Assembly: GCF_947179165.1 (NCBI RefSeq)
Contig: NC_077246.1
Coordinates: 73,288,421-73,352,420, forward strand
Direction: 5' to 3'
Length of the DNA: 64,000 nucleotides
From: Solanum dulcamara
Lineage: Eukaryota; Streptophyta; Magnoliopsida; Solanales; Solanaceae
Positions 1 through 10,200 of the stretch are shown piece after piece. A program made the position numbers and the translations under genes. Position 1 is the first letter of the stretch, and each line of letters opens with the position of its first letter. The notes under the pieces are model-generated. The model saw nothing but the letters and a program-made list of their open reading frames with translations, did no database searches and was not told where the DNA came from.

Positions 1-2159
1 CTACGTGAGGACGTTTATTTAAGAGAAATTTATTCTCGATCAAAATATTCTTCATTCTTGGAACTCGAACCCTAAAAATCTATCTATCTATCTATAAAAT
101 AAGGACATACAAAAATAAATAAAAAATGAATGAATTAATTAAAATAGTTTACCTTGAGCTAGAGTACTGATGTAGCTTCCCAGTATTAGAGAAAACCATA
201 ACAGCTACATCTGTGTGTCATAAAACTGCTAGTTCTTTTGCCTTTTTCATTAATCCCTTCTTCCGGTTAGAAAATGTTACTTGTCTTTTCGACAAGTTCT
301 CAATTCTCTTGAGGACAACTTTTCCTCTCCTCATCTTATAAAAGGATGATTGGTGATGGAGGAAGGAGAAAGTAGTCAGGTGTTACTATATTGGGAAAGG
401 AAATAATGTGCTTTCCATCGATACTACTAGTACAGAGTTCATATAATAAAGCATAAAGTACGGGTACATATGTACCTAGGTTTGGACATATGTTGTCCAA
501 TTTGCTACATTTTTATTTATGTTTTTAAATTGATTTACGATGCATTTGGTACGACGAATAATATTTTCTGAACGTAAGTCATTTTCTAGAATTTGATTGT
601 CTGAAAAATATGTAAATCAAGTTGACTGACTTTCTGGGTGTGAAAAATTGTTTAGTAGTTATGGTGCAGTATAGTGAAATCGTAGTTGTTGTTTGATCTT
701 GTAGTATTAAGTTGTAAATTAAAAGACTAGTTTGGGAAAGTTATAGAATTTTTTAAGAGGAGCGGATCTACAATTTTGATTCGTGTCAGTGATGGTCAAA
801 AATCTTTACAAAGTATATGAATTTTCTTTGTCCAGAAGCTAAATATTCTTTCAAAGATGCAAAGCGTATTTTGTGTAAACCGTAGACGTCATATTACTTG
901 TGAATAAACCTTTTTCTCAATACTCATAATAATGTATTTATACGATATAGATAGGGCTTAGGAGAAGCATGGGCCAATGGACTAACAGACTAATTATCAT
1001 AACTTATAAATAAATCCGACCCAATAATTTTAGTTTTGTTCTCATTGTAGTATGATTATTGAATGTATTTTTGATTTTCGATTTTCACAGATCTATTTTC
1101 TTGGCTTTCAGCCCTAAAATCTTCATTTTTCAGCCATCTAAAAAAGTTATAAATTTTGCGATTATAAATCCATTCAAAGCTCGCTGGTTCTATCCGCCGG
1201 AGTTGCTGGAGCAACAGTGAGGGAGAGACGGGTGCATGGTGGACAGGTTTCGCGGTGGCCGAAGGATCGTTGTCTCGCTAATTTCACCGGAGTTTTGCTA
1301 GATACCATTTAAGATAGTTCAGGATATGTTTATCTTTTTTTTGTAGTTAAAAAGCGATAGAAATGAAGAACTTCTTGATAGAGAGTGTACAATGTTTCTC
1401 CCTTGCGGGTTTTTATCTCAATTGAACAGACTATTGAATTTTTTTTTAAAAACATAATAATTTTAAAAATAGAAAGAATATTTTAAAGTAATTATTATAT
1501 TTTTCTCTATGAGAAAATGTTAAACTTTCGAAAGTTTTGTAATTTCAAATTTTGATCACGACTTTCATACAATTTGTTATTTGATGTCATTTGTAGATAA
1601 CTACTAGTATATGTCCGTTCTGAAAAAATTTAAAACTCTGTAATAATAATAATCTTTTAAGCATAAAATCAAAAGATGGTTTGTAAATGTTATTTATACA
1701 ATTTTATTTGAATGTTATATATTTTCGATCCAAAAATATCATGTCTCAAGTGACATAATGTATCGAACCAAATTCAAAATTAATCAGATCATGCCACATG
1801 ATAAGTTGTGTGACATGTCTAGACAAACTAAAACTTATCTAGTATATAATGATATGTTTCAACTAATTTAAATTAATTTGATGATTCAAATGAATCAATC
1901 GAATCGAGTTCATTCATAATGACATTTTTTAAATATAATAATTATTATTTATTACGGATGAAAATTAGAATGTTAACTACACAATATTTCTCAAAAAAGA
2001 TGGAAGAGATGATTTACATTAATTTTTGTTTGATTAGTAATAGGTTTTTTTTAGAGGTGATTAAAGAAGATCAACATTATCTCTTTTTGAATTGTAATCA
2101 AATCATAAGTCAAACATATATTGAATATAGGTTACAAGTAGAATAAAATATTTATGAAA
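1..2159. other. AT-rich intergenic DNA, no gene seen
   Basis: No reading frame here has protein-like composition; the longest, at 1919-2146, is rich in Tyr, Ile and Phe as expected of random AT-rich DNA. A short ATCT microsatellite lies at about 80-96. A small GC-richer patch at about 1180-1300 (within otherwise AT-rich sequence) has no open frame that I recognise. I see no RNA gene or intact mobile element. Confidence 0.6.
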
Positions 2160-2785
2160 TCAGATGATTTGTTTTCTTTCGCAACTATAAGGTTTGATCT
2201 TAAGATTATCGTATTTATCTAGAATCTTATTTTTTAGTCAACAGATTTTATTAATTTATGTAATCAAATGATTTGTTTTTACTTTCACAACTATATTTTT
2301 TGATCTTAAAATTATCGTATATGTCTAGAACCTCACTCTTTAGTCCACTGATCTTGTTAAATTATTCAATAAGATGATTTGTTTTTACTTTTACAATTAT
2401 AAGGTTTGACATTAAAATTATCGTATCTGTCAAGAACCTCACTCTTTAGTCCACTGATCTTGTTAAATTATTCAATAAGATGATTTGTTTTTACTTTTAC
2501 AATTATAAGGTTTGACATTAAAATTATCGTATCTGTCAAGAACCTCACTCTTTAGTCCACCGATCTTGTTAATTTATGCAATTTTGTTTTTACTTTCACA
2601 ACTATAAGGTTTGACTTTAAAATTATCATATCTGTCTACAACCTCACTCTTTAGTCTACTGATCTTGTTAAATTTATGCAATCAAATGATTTGTTTTTGC
2701 TTTCACAACTATTAGGTTTGACCTTAAAATTATCGTATTTATCTAAAACCTCACTCTTTAGTCTACTGATCTTGTTAATTATATA
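2160..2785 (+). repeat. ~106-bp degenerate tandem repeat (about 6 copies)
   Basis: The phrase CCTCACTCTTTAGTC (last variants CCTCACTCTTTAGTCTAC) recurs at 2331, 2437, 2543, 2642 and 2749, giving spacings of 106, 106, 99 and 107. Each is followed by a GATCTTGTTAA block, a GATGATTTGTTTTT block and an AAAATTATCGTAT block. The two central copies are almost identical; the outer ones are diverged, and the first (about 2160-2260) is recognisable only in part. It is AT-rich and non-coding. I do not recognise the family. Confidence 0.85.
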
Positions 2786-3300
2786 ATAATAAAAAAATGT
2801 GTCATATTTAGAGGTGTGCCCTTATTTTATCGTCGGCACGAGCACACCCTCATTACTTGCAACACTTTGATTAGCAAAAAAATGTTTTTCCATCTAATTA
2901 ACGACGGTTAATTTATGTTCGAATTTTATATGAGTAGTTGACGATCATATACCTTCTCAGAATAATAATGTTAAATTAAAAAAAGAAGAAGGAAGATAAC
3001 TTAAAATATTTTTGGACGATTTTTTTAATCTGACGTGACAGGCGATTTTTTTATTGATGGAGTATCCACTTAGTGTAAGTCAATTAATTTTTTTTTGTTT
3101 AGAAAACAATATTCCTAGCGAAAATGGTTCATCAAGTTACAATTCTATCATAATCTTTTAACTAGTCGTTTCTTCTTTGATTCAACTAAAATAATTTTTT
3201 TAAAATAAAAAACACAAATCTATACTAAAAATGGAAAAAGATCCTTTTTTAACTTTTAGATTGATGTAAAAAGAAGATCACCAATATCTTAGTCCAAAAA
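2786..3300. other. Intergenic spacer, nothing recognised
   Basis: AT-rich sequence with homopolymer runs between the 106-bp tandem repeat and the presumed kinesin promoter. No reading frame, RNA gene or transposon end is evident. Confidence 0.5.
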
Positions 3301-3331
3301 AAAAGAGGTTAGTGTCTCGATTGAACGCAAA

Positions 3332-3374
3332 TCCAACGGCCGTGATCATTCCACGTAGCAACAATCAACGGCTT
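3332..3374 (+). promoter_or_regulatory. Two MSA-like AACGG boxes upstream of the kinesin gene
   Basis: AACGG cores lie at 3335-3339 (context TCCAACGGCCG) and 3367-3371 (context ATCAACGGCTTA), 32 bp apart. The first matches the plant mitosis-specific activator consensus YCYAACGGYYA at 10 of 11 positions; the second keeps the core but matches the flanks less well. MSA elements are bound by three-repeat MYB (MYB3R) factors and drive G2/M transcription, including that of kinesin genes. The boxes lie about 150-300 bp upstream of the likely 5' UTR, a plausible promoter position. Function here is inferred from motif and position only. Confidence 0.4.
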
Positions 3375-3499
3375 AGATCAAAGACCCCACTAATTTGAAT
3401 TCAAAAATTTGGAAGTAACGTTACGATTCCGGAGCCTTTAGGTTCGGATCCAAACCTAAAGCATAGAGTAAAAAATTTTTTTTTTTTTTTTTTATAACT

Positions 3500-4255
3500 T
3501 CCATTCTTTCACTCAGCTCCAAAAAAAAAAGTTCCAACTTTTATCTCTTCATAAATTGTGAATTTTTTTGTGGGGTTCATTTTATTTTTCTTTTTACCAT
3601 TCAGAGATAGAGAAAGACAGATTCTTGAAAGTATGTATAATAGTTTCAGCTATATACAATGTTGATGAAGCTACTGTATACTATAAATTTGTTTTGAAAA
3701 AAATAATTATTTGGGAAAGATTCTTGGAGTTATGTTCATTTGGGGTTTAAAGATTTTTAGAAATCATACTAATCATTTGGGGTAAAAAAGGTTTCTTGAT
3801 TGACATAAAGAAATATTCTTGAATAATGTTAAAGGTGTAATCTTTTTTTGAACTATGAATTGGGGTTTTAGGATTGATACATTTCTCTATTGCAAATGAA
3901 TATTATTGTTTGATTGTGAATTTGAAGGGTTTTAGGATACACTTCTTTATGTAAAAATGTAGAGTTCTTTTACATTTCATAAGGGGTTTGTAGAGTTCAA
4001 GTTTTTTTGAAGTGTTTCATTTTTTATGATTTTTTAAGAGATTCTTAGGATTTATGTTCATTTGGGATTAAAGGGTTTTAGGATTGCATATATATATATA
4101 TATATATATATTTGGGTAAAAGTGCTTTCTTGAAATGTGTTAGATTTAGTATCAATTGAAGTGTTTTACATTTAAGGGGTTTGAATGATTTGTTCTATTT
4201 TAACATTTTGTTTCTTTATCTCTCTGGATGACAGATTTAAAAGATTAGATTTTTA
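3500..4255 (+). other. Probable 5' UTR with a 5'-UTR intron (3631-4234)
   Basis: The pyrimidine-rich stretch after 3500 is a likely transcript start region. A strong donor (GAAA|GTATGT, intron from 3631) and an acceptor (GATGACAG, intron end 4234) bracket a T-rich segment that includes a 24-bp AT microsatellite at 4088-4111. The second UTR exon would be 4235-4255, directly before the ATG at 4256. Leader introns are common in plant genes, but the transcript start and this intron are inferred from splice motifs only. Confidence 0.45.
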
Positions 4256-7200
4256 ATGGAGAATCCAACAAGAGGAAGGGGACATGAATACAATTTGGCT
4301 TGGAGGAAAGCTGAGGAAGCAGGTGTTTTTTATTTTTTCATTTTTTTATCTTCACTATCCGTATTTGTAAATTGTTTGATTGAAGTAGTATAGTATGATC
4401 CCAAAAAAGAGGGATTTGAAGTACTATTGATGTGGTGCTATAGTTTTGAGTTTATGAGGTCTGGATTCTAGAAAATGCAGCTTATTTATACGCATTAAGT
4501 GGATATTTTAAATGCAAATACAAAGTTTGAGCCAAAGCTACTGGGATCTGACAAACCTGCTGGCGAAAAGCTCTAGCTCCTCTCCTGATGTGGTGGGCCA
4601 ATCAGGAGGTGTTTGTTTTTTGTTTTGTGTATTATTTTTCCCTTTCCCTCTCTACCTCTGAGGTTGGGGTAAGGTCTACGTATACTTTACCCTCCCCAGA
4701 CCACACTTTGTAGGATTATACTGGGTATATTGTTGTTGTTGTATTATTTTCCCCTTTTGGGATAAATGTGATTCATGTGGGATTTTCATTGTATTTGTAG
4801 CTTTGAGGCGATATCAAGCAACCCACTGGTTGGAATGTTTCGTCGGACCATTAGGTATATCAAGCCAGCCTTCTGAGAGAGAGTTTGTTTCTTGCTTGAG
4901 AAGTGGCTTGGTACTTTGCAATTTAATTAACAAAGTTCAAACAGGATCAGTTCCGAAGGTACATCACTCTCTAGTATGTTGAAAGCCGCTCTTTATATAC
5001 AACATTCGTTTTTCATTCATTGTTGTTTTTATGTTATTAGGTTGTAGAAAACCACACACCTTCACAGTCAATCATGTGGGATTCTCAGCCACTGCCAGCG
5101 TATCAATATTTTGAGAACATTCGGAACTTTTTGGTAGCTGTGGAAGATTTAAAGCTACCAGCATTTGAGGCATCTATTTTTGAAAGGGTATAAACAAATT
5201 AAAATGGAGGGAGTAGCTAATTTTGACTTGTCTTAAGTTTTATTATCTGTGGAGGCTGGAAAAGATACTAACTTCTCAATTCATTCTGTGCATTCTTAGG
5301 ATAACATAGAGGCAGGTTCATCAACTAAGGTTGTGGATTGCATTTTGGAACTTAAAGCATACCATGAGTGGAAGCAAATGACGGGAGGTGTCGGATGTTA
5401 TAAGCCTCTAAGGTCTCCTCTCTTGACCCCTTCTAGGGGAAGGATTCAAGCACAAACACATGTGACAATCAATTCTGATAGTCGCAGGCGATTGGAAATG
5501 TCTGCTAGCTTTCCAAAACAATCACCGTCAGAAGATGAAATTCAGAAACTTGAAGGTAAAGTTGAAGGTCTTTAGCTTCTTTGCATTCTTTTATGTTTAT
5601 ATGCAATTGAAGTACATTCTCATGCTAAGGATAGTATTGCGTATTTAATAGTTGAAACAAAGTTGCAACTTCTGTTGAGAGTATAGAGTCAATATCATAA
5701 GGTTTAGTATGAGTTGCTTAGAAAACTAGTAACATTTTTGGTGAGTTATTACTCTTGAAATGATTTATAACGATGAACAAACTTGTCTTCTATACTTATT
5801 TCACAGTTAGTTATGACTTTCCATTGACTTGGAAATTCATGTTTGTTCTGGTTTCTTAAACTGGATCTTTAGGCATAATTGTCAAGGCCCTAGCTGAAAG
5901 AATGGTGGACATGAAGGAAAACATGGGCAATAATTTCTTTGCTTCTTTTCGGAACGGGAACACGGTATGCATGCTCCTGACTGTTTGCAGCATTTCTTAG
6001 AGTAAAGATCACTGGTATATTTCAAGATTTTTTTCTCCAAAACAGAACCAAGTTGAATTGTTCAGTAGGATCTTCTCTAACTGCTTCAAGGAACAACTTC
6101 AAAACAAGTCCCCTAAGGTAATCGGATTACTCTTGACATGAAAATTTGCCTTGTTTGCATTTCATCTCCTCCAAAGGAAAGTTTCGATCCCATGTCATCT
6201 CCATTCTCCACATGCAGCTAAAGAGAAGATGTACCTGTTAGACGAGTTAGATGAAAAATGACGTGTTTTCCTTGATAGACTCATTCTTCTTAAAACATAT
6301 TTTTAGTTAGAATGCATATTGCATAACATCTCTCAAACTATGCCATCTCTTTCAGTCTTTTGGTCTTTGGAGATGAAGAGGAAGAAAAAAAAAAGAAAAT
6401 GGACCTCGTGAGCTTGATGATCTATTTCTTTCTCAAAAAGAAATATTGATGATTTATTAGTTCGATTTCTTGACAAGGTTGTTCAGTTGACTATTGCGTT
6501 CAAACATATGTTAGTAACTCATGTTTAGCTTGAAACAGTAACCTCTTATTTTCCATGAGAATCCCTCATACATATTGGCTCGGCAGAATTTGTAACTTCA
6601 TATTTCGAAAGTAAATCATTAAGAAAAGGGCTGTATTATAGTGAAGCTTAGCTACAAAAGATGCATGCAACCTAGGTGAAATATTACTTGGAATAATTTT
6701 AAGTTGTTATTGTTACGCTGCTAAATTGATCAGTAATCTAAGGTAGTGGTAAGGTCTATGGGTAACAGCCTCTAAACCCTACAAAGATAGGGGTCAAGTC
6801 TGCGTACATCCTACTCTCTCCAGATCCCACTCATGGGATTGCACTGGTTTTGTTGTTGTTGTAGCTAAATTGATCAGTAAACTAATGTCAAATCTGGATA
6901 TTATTTCCGGACTGTCCTTTTTTATATGATTCATATAGCTTGTAATCCTCCACATGCAGTTGAACTCAGATCCTTCAAAAGAGATAAGCTGCTCAGAAAA
7001 CAACTCCACATGCATACCCCTCCAAGATTTATCTAATCTTAGAAACCGAAAGGTAAGCTTGGTCACCTTTTAAGCATTTTCCCCCATTTGCGAACCTTGA
7101 AGCATTCAATTTGTCAATCTTGCCATTATGAAAGTTGTTGTTAAGAATCTGAGTCTTTTACTTTTGAGTTGATGAGAAGTATCTATAAAGTCATGGGAAC

Positions 7201-10200
7201 GAGTCTAGTTAGAATTTTGTCGATTTTGCTATTGTCAAACTACCTATATGTTTTACTTTTCTTGATACAAGAATTTTGTCAAAAGATTTCAGTATTGTAG
7301 TAGCTGGAAACTATTTGGAAAGATCAAAAGTCAATCTGAATGTCGTGTTAGTATATACTGCTTGAGTCTAGTTAGAATCCATAATCTCTTTTAGTGCTAA
7401 GTCCAAATGAGTAGGACATTGCACGCAGAACTTAAGTTAATATATCAAATATAATGTTCGTCATAGCGTCGTGCTTCAGCATCATGGTGACCAGTAAATT
7501 CTGGTTTTCAGTGTTGCAGAGCTTGCATAAAGAAGGGCAAATGCAACCACTGGACTGTAGTTACGATTCAAGAAAAGGAACTTTCGGTAAGTCTTTCTTG
7601 AACTATATTAAAATTTGCTATTTACTTACCTTCAGGGCTTTCTATTTGAAATTTGTCCATGTATGTCATTTGGGTGAATTTTGTCCTCAAGTATCAACGG
7701 CCGCACATGTTTCTCGTTGATCCACAGAAAAGAGTTGATCTGTTAACTTCACAGGAAACATGTTGAGCATTTCGCCTCGCTTAATTTGCACTTAGTCTCT
7801 GGTGTCTTCATCAAGGCTCTAAGTAATACTTTTCCTTGCTAATGAAAGTCTCCTGAAGAGGTGACACTAAACAATTGATATATTACATACATATTTGTAT
7901 GGTTTTTCTCAATTTGTGCCTTTTTTCATCAAAACCCACACTTTTGCGCCTATTTCTTTTGATAACATTGATCCCAGTCCTTAAGAACTACTAATTTCTT
8001 GACAAATAACCTGATTTCCTGTTGCCTCATTTGCTTTATCTCTTGCTATTTTGCTGTCACTTTATTCTTGCAATCTTGCTTCATTAACATTTCTTTTGCG
8101 TTGAGGCTCTATCAGAAACAACCTCTTTACCTCATGAAGGTAGGTAAGGTCTGTGTACATCCTACTTTTCCCAGACCCCACTTGTAGGATTATATTGGGT
8201 GTGTTGTTATTGTAATGATCTCTTGACAAGTAAAAAGGTTTTGGATGGTATAAGAGATGAAGAAGCCTAGGCATCAATAGAAGGCCTTATGTGCTTCATG
8301 GTCCCCGCAAGCGCTTTTTGCGGTACCATAGGTAGCTAGAGATCTAAAAAGAACAGTATGGTCTACTGCAGTAGAGATGAATAAGTGCTGATGACAGTGA
8401 ACCATAACGTTGTTGAATCTATTGAAGAGTGTAAGAGTATTAAGTACTAGTTTGGTTGTCTAAATATTTTTTTTAATCAAGTAAATGTATTTCATTCTTA
8501 AACATGACCAAATTGACCATATACAAGGGATAAGTACAACCTCTGCCCAATCATCTATACAGCAAGGAGTTTTCTGTTTACACCAAAGAAAATAAGGGAG
8601 CAGAGACTATTCCTCAACTGAGAGAAACTCGATTCTACACCTTCAAAAGCTCTCCTATTTCTCTCTCAACAAACTACCCACATTAAAGCAAGTGGGACCA
8701 CATTCCAAGTCGTTCGTCTTCTCCTCCTTCCTCTTCCACCTGAACATCAAATCTTTCACAGTTTTTGGTATTACCCATGAAGTGCTGATGAGCCACCTAA
8801 CCAGATCCCACCATAACCTCATGGTTGTACCGCAATGAAGTAGAAGATGATCCACGTCCTCGCCCACCTTCTTTCACATGTAACACCAGCTGACACATAC
8901 AACCTTCCATTTTCTAAGATTTTCCGCTGTCAAAATCACCCCTCTATGTATGTGAATTACATGTTAAGATATTCATTTCTATTCCTGTTTTTGACTTTTA
9001 GACTTTAAGTGACTGTTAATCGTGAGTCTGCAAGCAAATTAGTTGTAATGCTTTGATTTGCACAAGATCCTTTCCAGTTCAATACATGTTTTTTTGGGCT
9101 AAATACTTTCTTGATTTGATATAGATCACTGTCTTGGATGACTAATAATTTAAGCTGACAGAATCTTAAGGTGCTGTTATCAAGTACAAAGAAAGAGTTC
9201 AAAAATCTGCAGTCTCAGCTACAAAGTGATCTGAAGCAACTTGGTAGGCTTTTCCTGTAAACAAACCTATCTATATATACATATTGACTATCGTTTCTAT
9301 AATTTGAAAGCTAAGTTGAAATTTGATTTATCCTGGTTTCAGGAGACCAAGTACTGGATATGTCTAATGCTGCTCTAGGATATCATAAGGTTATGAAAGA
9401 AAACAGAACCTTGCATAACATGGTTCAGGATCTAAAAGGTATTTCAACAAGGATTACATCGACAAACATAACAATGTGAAAGGCTTGGGGATAGGAGGCA
9501 ATAGAAAATCGGTTCCAAAATAACAAAAACTCAAGATAAAATGGCTTAATCTCTTTTTATCTCTCCCATTCCACTGTTTTGTGATTGGAGGAAACAGAAA
9601 ATGATAAATCACAGAGTTGAAAACGACGGAAAAAGGAAGTATATAAAAGAACATCAACTAAAAGTAAAATGCTGAGTTACTCTACCCCCATTGAATAACC
9701 TATTGGAATCAAGTGTTGTTCCACAACAGCTCTCTAATCCTGTTGCGTTAATTTACTCTTCAGGGAATATTAGAGTTTACTGCAGAATAAGGCCTGCCTT
9801 CAATGAAGAAGCGAAAACTGCCATAGATTTCATTGGAGAAGATGGTTCTTTGGTTGTAATTGATCCACTAAAATCCTGGAAAGAAGGGAGGAAAATTTTC
9901 CAGTTCAACCGTGTTTTCGGTCCAAGTGCCACTCAGGGTAAGGATACTGTGTGTTACATTGTACAGCTGAAGATACATCTTCCATATTTTTATAAAGGTT
10001 TTGTTGTAATTATGTTTCCTTTTTTCAGCATGCTTTGACATGCTCTTTGTAGTATTTTGACATGACTTCTTTACTCCTGTTAATTCTTTTTTCTTGAGCC
10101 GAGGGTCTATCGGAAACAGCCTCTCTACCTCCCAAGGTAAGGGGTGGGGCGGGCTGGGGGGATAAGGTCTGCCTACACTCTACCCTCCCCAGAGCCACCT

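Noticed and set aside
9454..9657. 67-codon - strand frame in kinesin intron 10
   Set aside because: Hydrophobic low-complexity translation of intron sequence; no domain or start context.
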